Positions 1 to 9,781 are shown, counted from the first letter of the stretch. The stretch: 64,000 bases of DNA from Candidatus Gastranaerophilales bacterium (GCA_944323395.1 CALUSI010000009.1:24001-88000), one strand, 5' to 3'. The notes: generated by a model not told the origin, from the sequence alone. Translations and numbers: made by a program.

Positions 1-2
1 AA

Positions 3-341
3 GAGAGATTTATTTATTTAACATTGATGATAATAATATCAGTTATTGTTTCAATATTATTAAAAATAACAGGAGACTCAAATCCATATTTAGATTCTAC
101 GGCAACTGTATTTTCAATCTTTGGTCAATTCCTAACGGTAAAAAGATGTATTGAGCAATGGTATATATGGTTTTTTGTAAATCTTATATCATTAATTATG
201 TGGATTTTTGCATACATTGATGGTTCTAATTGTTTTGCAACTGTTATTATGTGGTTTGTATATTTAATTCTTTCGGTATATTTTCTGGAAATTTGGAAGA
301 AAGAAATTGAAAGAAATATTTCTTTTTGTGAAGAGAGATAA
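3..341 (+). CDS. pnuC: PnuC-like nicotinamide riboside/mononucleotide transporter, C-terminal part (cut by window edge)
   Basis: Inner-membrane facilitator family that imports NAD precursors such as nicotinamide riboside. The frame is open to the left edge, so the 5' part lies outside the window. What remains shows the typical PnuC end: an LDSTATVFS stretch, QFLTVKRCIEQWYIW (the family's conserved R/K..E.W.W segment), then two hydrophobic helices and a short basic tail. A TTG at 24 could be read as a start, but family alignment by eye continues upstream of it. The window also holds a glutamine-dependent NAD synthetase at 38.8-40.6 kb, so NAD supply from salvage is plausible. The assignment rests on pattern recognition, not a search. 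Confidence 0.72.
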   Translation, partial: ERFIYLTLMIIISVIVSILLKITGDSNPYLDSTATVFSIFGQFLTVKRCIEQWYIWFFVNLISLIMWIFAYIDGSNCFATVIMWFVYLILSVYFLEIWKKEIERNISFCEER

Positions 342-412
342 TAAATCATTGTAAATTATCTTACATAAAATTCCTTTATTTATATAAAGGGAAGTATGGA
401 GTGTAAGAAATA

Positions 413-2413
413 ATGAATCAAATTAACAATGATTTAAATATAAAAAATATAGATCTATCTAAAGAATTTGGAAAAAATATTAAACAAGAAAAAGCTAAAA
501 TTGAATACAAACCTGATTCTATAGAAATTTCGAGTATCAAACAAGATAAATCAAATAACGGCAAATTTGATATTTCTGAATGTGCCAAAAATTTTATAAA
601 AGGAGTTTTATCGCCTTTAACGGCAGTTATTGAACATCCTGTTATGACAATAGGAATGGTTGCAGCTACTGCAGTTGCTTGTTCTTTAGTCCCTGTTTTA
701 GGTCCGATAATGGCAGTTGGTTTTGGGGCATTAAGTGTTTTTCAACTTGGAAAAAGTGCATTTGATGTAGCTGTCAATATAAAAAATAAAGAATATGACC
801 AAGCAGAAAAAGCATTTAATGGTGTTGGACAAGGAACTGTTGGTGTCGCAATGAGTGTACTTGGTGCAAAACAAAGTGCTAAAGTTGCAAAAGAGGCCAA
901 ATTAATGAATGAGCTTGGCGTATCATCTTTAAATAAAGCCCAAAAGCTTCAAATATCAAAAGAAGTAAGCAAGGGAACAACACTTGATGCATTAAAAGAA
1001 ATTAAATCATTATTTACTACAAGAGCTGGTTTAAAAGCAGTAGCAAGCCAATTTAAACCGAGTAATATTTCCGCACGTGCAAAAGATATGTTTCGATTTC
1101 TATTTACTAAAGAATCAAAAGTAAAAGTAGAAAAGCAGAAAATGAAGTTTGCAGAAACTGCAGAAGGAAAAAGACGTGCAGCTATGACTAGTGAACAAAT
1201 AGAGGCAGAAGTTAAATCTCTATATAAAGAAGCTTGTGATGACTGTGGAATACCGGAAAAACTGAGACCGGAAATTAAGGTTATAAAAGATAATCCAAAA
1301 CAAGGCGGGGGTTATAATTCATCAAACCATACAATTACAATAAATGAAAATGCCTATAGAGAAGGTGTATTTGATCTACCTGATGTTATAAGGCATGAAA
1401 CTACCCACGCTAATGAAGCTATCTTAAGACAAAGACTTTCAACTCAGGATAAAGAAAGAGTTGTTGTTGAATATTTGTCGAATAGAATTCAAAGTGGAGA
1501 GAAAGATAATGTAATAACAGGTGGAAGTTTCTTAGGTTTGTCAACTTCAAAACCACCAAAACTTAATGCCCAAATGAAAATGGATTTTTCTGCTTTAGCA
1601 AAAGACAAATTGTATAAGATGGTATCATATTCTGATGATGAATTAACAGCGATGGTAGAACCATTAGTTCGTGGAAACAAAGAATTTATTCAAGGATATA
1701 ATAATGTAGATGATGCAATTGCAGCAATGAGAGATTATGCAAAAGGACATAATTTAAGATATAAAATTGCAATGCAAAATTCATCAGGATTTAATACTTC
1801 AAATATAGATGTAAGTTTACTAAAAGATTTAACTGAAAAAGAAAAAATAGCCGCAATAAAATCTCTGAGAGATGGTATTGATTGTATGGAAAGTAATGCT
1901 GCTGGTCAAGGCATTATGGGATTTGGTGGTGACTTTAATCAGTATCAATTTACACCTGAAGAAGTTCTTGCTCAAAGAAACGGAAATAATTTCGAAATTG
2001 CAAAATTAGAAAGTAAATTAGCTAAACTTAGAGGCCAGCAAAATTATGACTTGAGTGAAGAAGCTAGATTGCTTGATCAAATTAAAAAATCAAAATTAAC
2101 TATTGAATATAAAATAAAAGGACAAGAAATGTATAGATTATATACAGAATCCGTTAATAATCCCGAAAATACAGTTTTAGCTAAGCAAGTTCAAACATTA
2201 AAATCAGAACTAAAGGTTATACAACAACAAATTATGGAAATTGATGGAATGCAGGCAAAAGACATTTTAGGAACAGAAATTGAGGTAATATCTAATGAAT
2301 ATATTCCAAGACAAGTATATGTACATCCTGAAACAGGTACTACAATTGCAATGCCAATAAATACAACTAATGCATCAGAAATAATAGCAGATAATTTTGA
2401 TAATAAAGAATGA
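413..2413 (+). CDS. Large hypothetical protein with HETTH putative zinc-protease motif
   Basis: A 666-residue protein of unknown function. ATG at 413 is preceded by GGAG at 398-401. After a polar N-terminus (1-60), a small-residue-rich hydrophobic region (about 65-150) could insert in or associate with membrane. A Lys/Ala-rich helical stretch follows. Around residues 300-335, a segment like the core of zinc metallopeptidases (N-H-T-I-T-I-N, then R-H-E-T-T-H) gives H328, E329 and H332 as candidate metal and catalytic residues. The C-terminal 200 residues are predicted helical and probably coiled coil. There is no signal peptide. It stands alone between a pnuC-like gene and the tRNA-Leu region. 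Whether it is an active protease is inference; the third ligand is not obvious. Confidence 0.6.
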   Translation: MNQINNDLNIKNIDLSKEFGKNIKQEKAKIEYKPDSIEISSIKQDKSNNGKFDISECAKNFIKGVLSPLTAVIEHPVMTIGMVAATAVACSLVPVLGPIMAVGFGALSVFQLGKSAFDVAVNIKNKEYDQAEKAFNGVGQGTVGVAMSVLGAKQSAKVAKEAKLMNELGVSSLNKAQKLQISKEVSKGTTLDALKEIKSLFTTRAGLKAVASQFKPSNISARAKDMFRFLFTKESKVKVEKQKMKFAETAEGKRRAAMTSEQIEAEVKSLYKEACDDCGIPEKLRPEIKVIKDNPKQGGGYNSSNHTITINENAYREGVFDLPDVIRHETTHANEAILRQRLSTQDKERVVVEYLSNRIQSGEKDNVITGGSFLGLSTSKPPKLNAQMKMDFSALAKDKLYKMVSYSDDELTAMVEPLVRGNKEFIQGYNNVDDAIAAMRDYAKGHNLRYKIAMQNSSGFNTSNIDVSLLKDLTEKEKIAAIKSLRDGIDCMESNAAGQGIMGFGGDFNQYQFTPEEVLAQRNGNNFEIAKLESKLAKLRGQQNYDLSEEARLLDQIKKSKLTIEYKIKGQEMYRLYTESVNNPENTVLAKQVQTLKSELKVIQQQIMEIDGMQAKDILGTEIEVISNEYIPRQVYVHPETGTTIAMPINTTNASEIIADNFDNKE

Positions 2414-2484
2414 TTTTTGATAGATATTCTGTTATATAAGAAAAAAGGCGAGAATAGTTTTTAAGGTATTACGTATAGAATGGT

Positions 2485-2647
2485 CATTACTTTTGCTATT
2501 TAAGCCTCTGCTAATTTGCGCTGTCTTGCTCGTTCGCGTTAAACGGCTTTTCATGTCGAAGGCTCTTCGCCTCCGCCATTCCAGCCTCTGCTCACTCGCG
2601 CTGAACCTTTTACAAAACTTCGTTTTGTGGGTTCGCATCCGTCTCAT
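2485..2647 (-). repeat. tRNA-linked dispersed repeat, copy A (behind tRNA-Leu)
   Basis: On the minus strand this follows the tRNA-Leu terminator directly: the T-run is followed at once by ATGAGA. It has the same core as the copies at 42400 and 49545: the palindrome ACAAAACGAAGTTTTGT (2612-2628), then GGTTC, an AGCGCGAGTGAGCAGAGGCT block, GGCGGAGGCG, GAGCCTTCGACATG, GCCGTTTAACGCGAACGAGC and AAGAC (ends 2523). Beyond 2523 the AGCGC..AGCAGAGGCT block starts again in degenerate form, so the unit may be tandem. Compared with the other copies it carries an extra CGGATGCG-like insertion near its start. It is much richer in G+C than its surroundings. Short open frames across it are not convincing genes. 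Confidence 0.85.
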
Positions 2648-2648
2648 A

Positions 2649-2677
2649 AAAAAAAAGACCCCAAAGGAGTCTTTAAA
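2649..2677 (-). terminator. Rho-independent terminator of tRNA-Leu
   Basis: Read on the minus strand, an AAGACTCC/GGGGTCTT-type hairpin with a short T-rich loop is followed by a long run of T. It sits 4 nt beyond the tRNA 3' end and immediately before the dispersed repeat. Confidence 0.85.
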
Positions 2678-2680
2678 ATT

Positions 2681-2766
2681 TGCCTTGAGCCGGACTTGAA
2701 CCGGCACTAGGGGTGAGCCTAATTGGATTTTAAGTCCAACGCGTCTACCACTTCCGCCACCAAGGC
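2681..2766 (-). tRNA. tRNA-Leu (anticodon UAA)
   Basis: An 86-nt cloverleaf with a long variable arm. The acceptor GCCTTGG pairs with TCAAGGC and the discriminator is A. The anticodon stem TTGGA/TCCAA encloses loop CTTAAAA, giving anticodon TAA. The T arm is GCCGG-TTCAAGT-CCGGC. No CCA is encoded. A sigma70-like promoter (2780-2808) and a terminator (2649-2677) frame it. Confidence 0.97.
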
Positions 2767-2779
2767 TTGTTCAAAATGT

Positions 2780-2808
2780 AATATAATATAAAAAAAATTT
2801 TATGTCTA
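2780..2808 (-). promoter_or_regulatory. Promoter of tRNA-Leu
   Basis: On the minus strand, TAGACA (2808-2803), a 17-nt spacer and TATATT (2785-2780) lie 13 nt before the tRNA 5' end. The spacing is ideal and each box has one or two mismatches to consensus. Confidence 0.65.
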
Positions 2809-2855
2809 GTATAAATTTAAAAATTTTTTTTAACATATTAAATTTCATAAAAATC

Positions 2856-2885
2856 TTGTTAAAAACACTTATTGTATGGTAGAAT
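2856..2885 (+). promoter_or_regulatory. Candidate promoter of the rny gene group
   Basis: TTGTTA (2856-2861), an 18-nt spacer and TAGAAT (2880-2885). It lies about 80 nt before the rny start, divergent from the tRNA-Leu promoter. Confidence 0.5.
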
Positions 2886-2964
2886 TACTACTATAAGTAA
2901 TAGAATAACATAATTTTGATATATGAATTAAAGTTAAATTTATTTAAATATTAATATTACATAA

Positions 2965-4527
2965 GTGCATCCTTGTATGCATTTAGAAAGAACGAGGTAC
3001 GGGAAAATTAAGATTGATATTAATACTTTAGTAATACTTGTTTGTTTCTTAGTATTTATTTGCTTAATGTTTTTCTTAGATTCTAATAGAGGCAAAAAAG
3101 AAAAAGAATCACTATTGAGAGATTTAGAAGAGAAAAATAGCCTTTATAAAAAAGAAGCTATGATTGCGGCAAAAGAGGCGGTACAAAAAGATATTGAGAA
3201 ATTCCAAGAAGAAACAAAAGAAAGAAGACAAGAACTCTCAAAACTTGAAGCTAAACTTTCAAAGAAAGAAGAATTGCTTGAAGACAAAGAACAAGCAATT
3301 GTGAATAAGGAATCAGAACTTCAAAGAAAAATGGATGAAGTTCTTGATAAAGAAGATTACCTTGCTGAAACAATACAAAAACAAATTCAGGAGCTTGAAA
3401 GAATTTCAGGCATGTCGTCTGAAGAAGCAAAGAATCTTCTTTTTGAACAACTTAGAAATGATTTACAGCAAGAAGCAAATGCTCTCATCCGTGAAAATGA
3501 AAATCATATAAAAGAAGTTTCAAATGAAAGAGCAAAAGAAATTTTAACAACAGTAATGCAAAGATGCGCAATAGATCAAGTTATTGAATCAACAGTTGCA
3601 ACAGTAAGTTTGCCCTCTGATGAAATGAAAGGTCGTATAATTGGTCGTGAAGGAAGAAATATCAGAACATTGGAAACATTAACAGGCGTTGATTTAATAA
3701 TTGATGATACCCCTGAAGCTGTTGTTCTATCTTGTTTCGACCCTGTAAGAAGAGAAATTGCAAAATTAGCATTAGAAAAGTTAGTTTCTGACGGTCGTAT
3801 TCATCCGGTTCGAATTGAAGAAATGGTTGAAAAAGCAAGAGTTGAAATTGAACAAAAAATAAAACAAGAAGGTGAAAATGCTGCAATGGAAATGGGCATT
3901 ATGAACCTAAATAAAGAATTGGTTAAGACTCTTGGTAGATTATATTACAGAACCAGCTATGGTCAAAATGTTTTGCTACACTCTTTAGAAGTTGGTCATA
4001 TTGCTGGCATGATTGCAGCAGAAATTGGTGCAAATGTAAAAATAGCAAAACGTGCCGGATTGTTGCATGATATTGGTAAAGCAGTCGATCAAACTCAAGA
4101 AGGAACTCATATAGAGCTTGGTGTTGAACTTGCAAGAAAATATGGTGAAAGAGAAGAAGTTATTCATGCAATAGAAGCTCACCATGATGATGTAACAGCA
4201 AATACTATAGAAGCTGTTCTTGTAAAATTAGCCGATGCAATTTCAGCAGGTAGACCAGGTTCAAGACGTGATACTCTTGAAATTTACATTAAGAGATTAC
4301 AAAAACTTGAAGAAATAGCGTTAAGTTATGATGGCATTAAGCAGTCTTTTGCAGTGCAAGCAGGTAGAGAAGTTAGAGTTGTTGTTCAACCGGAAAAATT
4401 TGACGATGTAGCTTCTGCAAGACTAGCAAGAGATATTGCAAAACGTATTGAGGAAGAGCTTGATTATCCGGGACAAATAAGAGTAACGGTAGTTAGAGAA
4501 ATAAGAACAACTGAGGTAGCTAAATAA
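2965..4527 (+). CDS. rny: Ribonuclease Y
   Basis: Membrane-anchored endoribonuclease that starts mRNA decay. The order of parts is classic: one membrane helix (about 21-39), a long Lys/Glu-rich coiled coil (45-165), a KH RNA-binding domain with [12 protein letters not shown] (near 223), and an HD domain with LLHDIGKA (near 367) whose His-Asp pair binds metal. The length (520) matches the family. The start is uncertain: GTG 2965 and ATG 2977 are in frame but have no good ribosome site, while a GAGG at about 2992 sits before codons that lack a usual start. The conserved part begins with the membrane helix. It is followed by a ymdB-like gene, an arrangement also seen in Firmicutes. Confidence 0.96.
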   Translation: MHPCMHLERTRYGKIKIDINTLVILVCFLVFICLMFFLDSNRGKKEKESLLRDLEEKNSLYKKEAMIAAKEAVQKDIEKFQEETKERRQELSKLEAKLSKKEELLEDKEQAIVNKESELQRKMDEVLDKEDYLAETIQKQIQELERISGMSSEEAKNLLFEQLRNDLQQEANALIRENENHIKEVSNERAKEILTTVMQRCAIDQVIESTVATVSLPSDEMKGRIIGREGRNIRTLETLTGVDLIIDDTPEAVVLSCFDPVRREIAKLALEKLVSDGRIHPVRIEEMVEKARVEIEQKIKQEGENAAMEMGIMNLNKELVKTLGRLYYRTSYGQNVLLHSLEVGHIAGMIAAEIGANVKIAKRAGLLHDIGKAVDQTQEGTHIELGVELARKYGEREEVIHAIEAHHDDVTANTIEAVLVKLADAISAGRPGSRRDTLEIYIKRLQKLEEIALSYDGIKQSFAVQAGREVRVVVQPEKFDDVASARLARDIAKRIEEELDYPGQIRVTVVREIRTTEVAK

Positions 4528-4533
4528 AATATT

Positions 4534-4568
4534 GAGAGAGAATTTTGAGTTAATATGAATTCTCTCTC
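4534..4568 (+). other. Perfect 11-bp hairpin between rny and the ymdB-like gene
   Basis: GAGAGAGAATT (4534-4544) pairs with AATTCTCTCTC (4558-4568) around a 13-nt loop. No T-run follows, so it is not a good terminator. It may be a stability or processing element in the rny transcript. Confidence 0.55.
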
Positions 4569-4633
4569 TACTTTCAAAGATTATTATTTTATAGATTATT
4601 TATAAAATAAATAGGGAAAATTAGATTATTATT

Positions 4634-5446
4634 ATGTCAGATTCAAAAATAAAAATTATGTTCTTGGGAGATATCGTCGGAAAGGCAGGTAGACTAGCCG
4701 TTAAGAGGTATATTGAGAATATAGAAGAAAATAGCAAGCCGGATTTTATTATTGCTAATGCAGAAAATGCATCACACGGTTTTGGTTTAACTCAGAAAAA
4801 CTACAATGAACTTATATCATATGGAATTAACGCTTTTACATCCGGTAATCATATTTGGGATAAAAGAGATATTTTTCAGTATATAAAGGAAGCTGATAAA
4901 CTAATAAGACCAATAAATTATCCAAAAGGTACACACGGCGAAGGTTATAGAATTTTTGAAACTCCAAAGTGTAAAATAGGAGTTATAAATGTTCTTGGCA
5001 GAACATTTATGGGATTAATAGATTCTCCTTGGGAAATTTTAACAGAGACAATAGAAAAAATAAAAAAAGAAACACCAGTCATAATTATAGATATTCACGC
5101 AGAAGCAACAGCTGAAAAAATCTGCATGGCTAAATATTATGCAAAACTTGGAGTGTCCGGCATTTTTGGAACACACACACATGTTCAAACAGCAGATGAA
5201 AGAATATATGAAGATTGTTGTGCTTATATAACAGATGCAGGTTTCTGCGGTGATATGGATGGTGTTATAGGCATGGAATATGAAGCCTCAGTCAACAGAC
5301 TCTTAACATCTATACCGGAACGTTTAGATGTTGCTGCTTCAGGAAATTCCCAAGTCAATGGAGTAATTGTTACCATTGATTGTTTTACAGGGGAAGCAGA
5401 AGCTATTGAAAGGATTAACGAAAAATATATTAGTGAGGAAATATGA
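4634..5446 (+). CDS. ymdB: YmdB-family (TIGR00282) metallophosphoesterase
   Basis: Calcineurin-like phosphoesterase family whose Bacillus member hydrolyses 2',3'-cyclic AMP and affects global gene expression. It has 270 residues, normal for the family. Metal-binding signatures are visible in order: GDIVGK near the start, NAEN, GNHIWD, D-I-H-A-E and GTHTHVQTADE. It lies just after rny, and YmdB physically or functionally links to RNase Y in Firmicutes; extending that link to this organism is inference. The ribosome site is weak (AGGG about 18 nt upstream). The next gene starts 18 nt after its stop, so they probably share a transcript. Confidence 0.9.
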   Translation: MSDSKIKIMFLGDIVGKAGRLAVKRYIENIEENSKPDFIIANAENASHGFGLTQKNYNELISYGINAFTSGNHIWDKRDIFQYIKEADKLIRPINYPKGTHGEGYRIFETPKCKIGVINVLGRTFMGLIDSPWEILTETIEKIKKETPVIIIDIHAEATAEKICMAKYYAKLGVSGIFGTHTHVQTADERIYEDCCAYITDAGFCGDMDGVIGMEYEASVNRLLTSIPERLDVAASGNSQVNGVIVTIDCFTGEAEAIERINEKYISEEI

Positions 5447-5464
5447 TTATGAAAGGATAAGGAA

Positions 5465-6307
5465 GTGAAAGTCGATTTACATATCCACACATCTTATTCG
5501 GATGGCGCTTTTTCACCCGAAAAAATTGTCGATACCGCTTTAGATGTAGGGCTTGGTGCAATTGCCATTACCGATCACGATAATGTGCTTTCGTACGATA
5601 TTGCCAGAGAATATGCAAAAGATAAATCTATAGAAATTTTACCCGGAGTTGAAATCAACACCATATACAAAGGGTATGAAGTCCATATTCTGGGATATTT
5701 TATGGATTTACATAATAATGATTTTCAAAAATTAATAAAAAATCAACAGCAAGCACGTGTAAAACAAACAAAAGAAATAATAACGCTGCTCGCAAAAAAG
5801 GAAGGTATAAAAATAACATATGACAGTATTACAAAACAAGTTGCACAAGGTGGCAGTATCGGACGCCCTCATATTGCAAAAGCAATAACAAATGCAGGTG
5901 GTACTGCAAGTGTTATCGAAGCTTACAACAAATACATAAACGATAATTCAAATGTATATGTTCAACGTAAAACAGTAACTCCTTTTGATGCAGTTGAAGT
6001 TATTTATGATGCAGGCGGAATCCCTGTTTTTGCTCATCCTTTTGATGTTGATATCGCTGATCAATTAACAAAAGAAATGATGAATTTTGGACTTAGAGGT
6101 CTGGAAGCATATCACAGAAAACATTCACCTGCTATCATAGAATATTTTTCAACTCTTGCAGAAAAATATGGGCTAATTATTACAGGTGGTTCTGATTTTC
6201 ATGCTCCAAATCCAAATAACGGAAACATTATTATGGGTAAAAATTTTGTTCCTGATTGGATTTATGACGAATTAATGAAAGAAAAACGAAGAATGGAACT
6301 TGCATAG
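5465..6307 (+). CDS. PHP-domain phosphoesterase (TrpH/RNase AM-like)
   Basis: Members of this PHP group remove phosphates from 3',5'-nucleoside bisphosphates or trim short RNA 5' ends. It has 280 residues. The metal motifs run HIHTSYSDG (6-14), ITDHDN (about 37-42), PGVEINT, FAHPFD and GGSDFHA. GTG start at 5465 is chosen because AAGGATAAGGAA lies just before it. Its TAG stop overlaps the GTG of the next gene by one base, so translation may be coupled. Sitting after rny and ymdB, it suggests a small RNA-turnover gene group (inference). The exact substrate cannot be read from sequence. Confidence 0.85.
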   Translation: MKVDLHIHTSYSDGAFSPEKIVDTALDVGLGAIAITDHDNVLSYDIAREYAKDKSIEILPGVEINTIYKGYEVHILGYFMDLHNNDFQKLIKNQQQARVKQTKEIITLLAKKEGIKITYDSITKQVAQGGSIGRPHIAKAITNAGGTASVIEAYNKYINDNSNVYVQRKTVTPFDAVEVIYDAGGIPVFAHPFDVDIADQLTKEMMNFGLRGLEAYHRKHSPAIIEYFSTLAEKYGLIITGGSDFHAPNPNNGNIIMGKNFVPDWIYDELMKEKRRMELA

Positions 6308-6942
6308 TGAGAAATCTTTCTTTTAGTTTATTCAATATTGTTTCTGTAATATTAATTTTAGTAATAATTATATTAATTGTGTTGCCATTTAATTTGCTAA
6401 ATATGGAACAAGCACAAAGAATTGCTAAATGGAAATCAGAATATGAACAATTAAATTATTGTTTTTCATTAGTAAATTTACACGAGGGTTCAATTATTCC
6501 GACGGAAGAGGAAGTCGGTAAAATTATTACGGAAGAAGATATATTGGAAAGATTCAAACCTTATTTTAATTTGGCTGATATCGATTTAAAGAAATTAAAG
6601 AAATACAGATACAGAAAAATGAATGGCAGTCCTATACAAAAAGACAGTCAATTCTATTTTGATAAGTTCATTATAGATAAAGATGGAACGATTCTTTCCG
6701 TAAGAAAAAATGAACACGAAATAATTAGTGAAGTACAGCCGTTGTTTTTCATGTTTGTAGATATTAATGGTGTAGAAAAACCTAATAGAATTGGTCGTGA
6801 TATTTTCTTTTTGAATATATATAAAAGCAATATTTCTGCTCTTGGAAATGGACGAAAACGAACAAAACTGAAATCCAACTGTTCTCCAATTGGGTCTGGT
6901 TTATATTGTAGTGAATATTATTTATTAGGAGGTAAATTCTAA
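6307..6942 (+). CDS. Pilin/pseudopilin-like membrane-anchored protein
   Basis: A 211-residue protein with one N-terminal hydrophobic helix (about 9-29) and a soluble outer domain. The segment DINGVEKPNRIGRDIFFL (about residues 149-166) resembles the D-x-N-G..PN..G.D-x-F signature of pilin-like proteins in type II secretion or type IV pilus systems of this lineage. The canonical prepilin cleavage site (G|FTLIE) is not visible, so processing is doubtful. It overlaps the preceding gene's stop by one base. No other pilus genes are in the window. The role is unknown. Confidence 0.5.
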   Translation: MRNLSFSLFNIVSVILILVIIILIVLPFNLLNMEQAQRIAKWKSEYEQLNYCFSLVNLHEGSIIPTEEEVGKIITEEDILERFKPYFNLADIDLKKLKKYRYRKMNGSPIQKDSQFYFDKFIIDKDGTILSVRKNEHEIISEVQPLFFMFVDINGVEKPNRIGRDIFFLNIYKSNISALGNGRKRTKLKSNCSPIGSGLYCSEYYLLGGKF

Positions 6943-7034
6943 GATTGAGAAAAAGACATGTTCATGATAATTTATGAAAATCATTTTAATCGTTTAAATA
7001 ATAATAGAAATTTAAGTTAATTAAGGAGAAGAGA

Positions 7035-9683
7035 ATGACAGAGAAACGAGTATGGTTATTCAAAGAAGGTAATTCTTCAATGAGGAACCTTTTAGGAGGA
7101 AAAGGTGCTAACTTAGCCGAAATGACAAATTTAGGCTTACCTGTTCCTCCGGGTTTAACAATTACAACTGAAACTTGTATGGAATATATAAACAACGGCA
7201 ATAAAATGCCTGAAGGTTTAATGGACGATGTTAAGGCAAAATTAGCTGAAGTTGAAGTTCAAGCAGGTAAAAAATTTGGCGATAAAACAAATCCTTTATT
7301 GGTTTCTGTTCGTTCAGGCGCAAGAGTTTCTATGCCCGGTATGATGGAAACTATATTAAACTTAGGTTTAAATGATGAAACTGTTGAAGCAATGGTTAAA
7401 TTAACAAACAACCCAAGATTTTGTTATGACAGCTATCGCCGTTTTTTAACAATGTTTGGTTCTGTAGCTTGGGAAATGGACAGACAAAAATATTTTGAAT
7501 CTGAAGTTGAAAAAGTAAAAGAACGTGAAGGTGTAAAATCTGATACTGAAGTTTCTGCAGAAGGTTGGAAATCTTTAATTCCAATATATAAAAAGGTTAT
7601 AAAAGAAGTTACAGGTAAGGATTTCCCACAAGATCCATATGTTCAATTACAAGAAGCAATCGAAGCAGTATTCCGTTCTTGGAATATTCCACGTGCCGTT
7701 GCATATAGAAATATGAACAAAATCGACCATAATTTCGGAACTGCAGTTAATGTTCAAACAATGGTATTCGGAAACATGGGTGATGATTGTGCAACAGGTG
7801 TATCATTCACTCGTAACCCTGCAACAGGTGAAAACAAATTCTATGGTGAATACTTAACAAATGCCCAAGGTGAAGACGTTGTAGCAGGTATAAGAACTCC
7901 TAAACCGATTGCAGAATTAGAAACAGAAATGCCTGAATTATATAAACAATATGTTGATATAGCTAAAAAACTTGAACTTGGATATAAAGACGTTCAAGAT
8001 ATGGAATTTACAATTGAAAAAGGTAAATTATATATTCTTCAAACAAGAAACGGTAAAAGAACTGCTGCTGCAGCAGTAAAAATAGCTGTTGATATGTGTG
8101 AAGAAGGTATCATAACAAAAGAAAGAGCTATTCAATTAGTTGATCCTTATACTGTAAATCAAATATTATTACCTTGTTTCGATGCTAAAGCAATGGCAGA
8201 AGCAGTTAAAATAGCAACAGGTGTAAATGCATCACCTGGTGCTGCAGTAGGTAAAATCGTATTTGATACGGAAGAAGCAGCAGCTCGTGGTGAAGCAGGC
8301 GAAAAAGTAATTTTAGTTCGTGTTGAAACTTGCCCTGATGATATCCATGGTATGGCAGTATCACAAGGTGTATTAACATTGCGCGGCGGAGCTACTTCTC
8401 ACGCAGCAGTAGTTGCAAAAGGTATGGGAAAACCTTGTGTTTCAGGCTGTGAAGATATTAAAATTGACCTTGCTAATGAAACCTTAACAGGTGCAAATGG
8501 TGTTGTTTATAAAAAAGACGACATTATATCATTAGATGGCGGCAAGGGTATCGTAATGGCAGGTGCTGTAAAATTAGTTGAAGCCAAAATAGATGACAAC
8601 TGGAATAAATTCTTTACTTGGGTAAACGAAATTAAGAAATTACATGTTGAAGCAAATGCAGATACTCCAAAAGATATTGAAAATGCATTAAAATTCGGAG
8701 CTGAAGGCGTAGGTCTTTGCAGAACAGAACACATGTTTATGGATCCTGATAGACTTCCTTGGGTGCAAAAAATGATTATTGCAGGAACACCTGAAGCAAG
8801 AAAAGAAGCTTTAGATAAACTTCTTCCAATGCAATATGATGATTTCTATGCTATGTTTAAAGCATTAGGCGACAAACCTTTAACAGTACGTCTTTTAGAT
8901 CCGCCACTTCATGAATTCTTACCATCTAAAGAGGATTTAATTGCAGAAGTTGCAACATTAAAAGCTTTAGGTAAAGATTCAAAAGAAAAAGAAGAACTTC
9001 TTCATGTTGTAGAAGGACTTTCAGAATCAAATCCTATGATGGGATTAAGAGGATGCCGTTTAGGTTTAACATATCCTGAAATCAATGAAATGCAAGTAAG
9101 AGCTATTTTCGAAGCTTGCTGTGATTTGAAGAAAGAAGGTCATGCAGTTCAACCTTGGGTTATGATTCCTTTAATCGGTCACGTTAACGAACTTAAAGTT
9201 GCTAAAGAAATATTAGTTCGTGTAGCAAAAGATGTTATGGCTGAAAAAGGAGTTGAAGTTGACTATAAGTTTGGTACTATGATTGAAATTCCTCGTGCTG
9301 CTTTAACTGCTGATGAAATTGCAGAACACGCTGAATTCTTCTCTTTTGGTACTAATGACCTTACTCAAATGACATTTGGTTACTCAAGAGATGATGCTGA
9401 AGGTAAGTTCTTAAACAGATATGTTGAACAAAAAATTCTTCCGTCTAATCCGTTTGCTACATTAGATACAAATGGTGTAGGTCAATTAATTGAAATGTCT
9501 ATGGAAAAGGGTAAGAAAGTTAATCCGAAACTTGTTGGCGGTGTTTGCGGTGAACACGGTGGTGATCCTGATAGTGTTAAATTCTGCAACAAAATCGGTT
9601 TAGATTATGTTTCTTGCTCTCCATTCAGAATTCCACAAGCAAGATTAGCAGCTGCACAGGCAGTAATCGAACAAAAAGCATAG
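7035..9683 (+). CDS. ppdK: Pyruvate, phosphate dikinase
   Basis: Interconverts pyruvate + ATP + Pi and PEP + AMP + PPi, central to glycolysis or gluconeogenesis in many anaerobes. 882 residues, the usual length. The N-terminal ATP-grasp domain starts with WLFKEGNSSM..LLGGKGANLAEM. The phosphohistidine domain has GGATSHAAVVAKGMGKPCVSG near 451 (catalytic His). The C-terminal TIM barrel has GGVCGEHGGDP near 835 (catalytic Cys). A strong AAGGAG (7023-7028) sets the ATG. A clear terminator follows, so it ends its transcript. Codon use looks like that of a highly expressed gene. Confidence 0.98.
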   Translation: MTEKRVWLFKEGNSSMRNLLGGKGANLAEMTNLGLPVPPGLTITTETCMEYINNGNKMPEGLMDDVKAKLAEVEVQAGKKFGDKTNPLLVSVRSGARVSMPGMMETILNLGLNDETVEAMVKLTNNPRFCYDSYRRFLTMFGSVAWEMDRQKYFESEVEKVKEREGVKSDTEVSAEGWKSLIPIYKKVIKEVTGKDFPQDPYVQLQEAIEAVFRSWNIPRAVAYRNMNKIDHNFGTAVNVQTMVFGNMGDDCATGVSFTRNPATGENKFYGEYLTNAQGEDVVAGIRTPKPIAELETEMPELYKQYVDIAKKLELGYKDVQDMEFTIEKGKLYILQTRNGKRTAAAAVKIAVDMCEEGIITKERAIQLVDPYTVNQILLPCFDAKAMAEAVKIATGVNASPGAAVGKIVFDTEEAAARGEAGEKVILVRVETCPDDIHGMAVSQGVLTLRGGATSHAAVVAKGMGKPCVSGCEDIKIDLANETLTGANGVVYKKDDIISLDGGKGIVMAGAVKLVEAKIDDNWNKFFTWVNEIKKLHVEANADTPKDIENALKFGAEGVGLCRTEHMFMDPDRLPWVQKMIIAGTPEARKEALDKLLPMQYDDFYAMFKALGDKPLTVRLLDPPLHEFLPSKEDLIAEVATLKALGKDSKEKEELLHVVEGLSESNPMMGLRGCRLGLTYPEINEMQVRAIFEACCDLKKEGHAVQPWVMIPLIGHVNELKVAKEILVRVAKDVMAEKGVEVDYKFGTMIEIPRAALTADEIAEHAEFFSFGTNDLTQMTFGYSRDDAEGKFLNRYVEQKILPSNPFATLDTNGVGQLIEMSMEKGKKVNPKLVGGVCGEHGGDPDSVKFCNKIGLDYVSCSPFRIPQARLAAAQAVIEQKA

Positions 9684-9700
9684 TTTGTATAACTAAAATC

Positions 9701-9733
9701 AAAAAGGAGTGATAATAAATCACTCTTTTTTTT
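9701..9733 (+). terminator. Terminator after ppdK
   Basis: GAGTGAT (9707-9713), a 5-nt loop, ATCACTC (9719-9725), then eight T. Flanking A and T runs extend the stem. Confidence 0.9.
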
Positions 9734-9781
9734 AATAATTAAACTTACTTAACATGAAACATATATTACAAGTATTCCTTG

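Noticed and set aside
2432..2707. Open frames over the dispersed repeats (also 42254-42514 and 49401-49661) giving similar small proteins
   Set aside because: They run across tRNA genes and terminators, lack ribosome sites and are similar only because the DNA repeat is similar.
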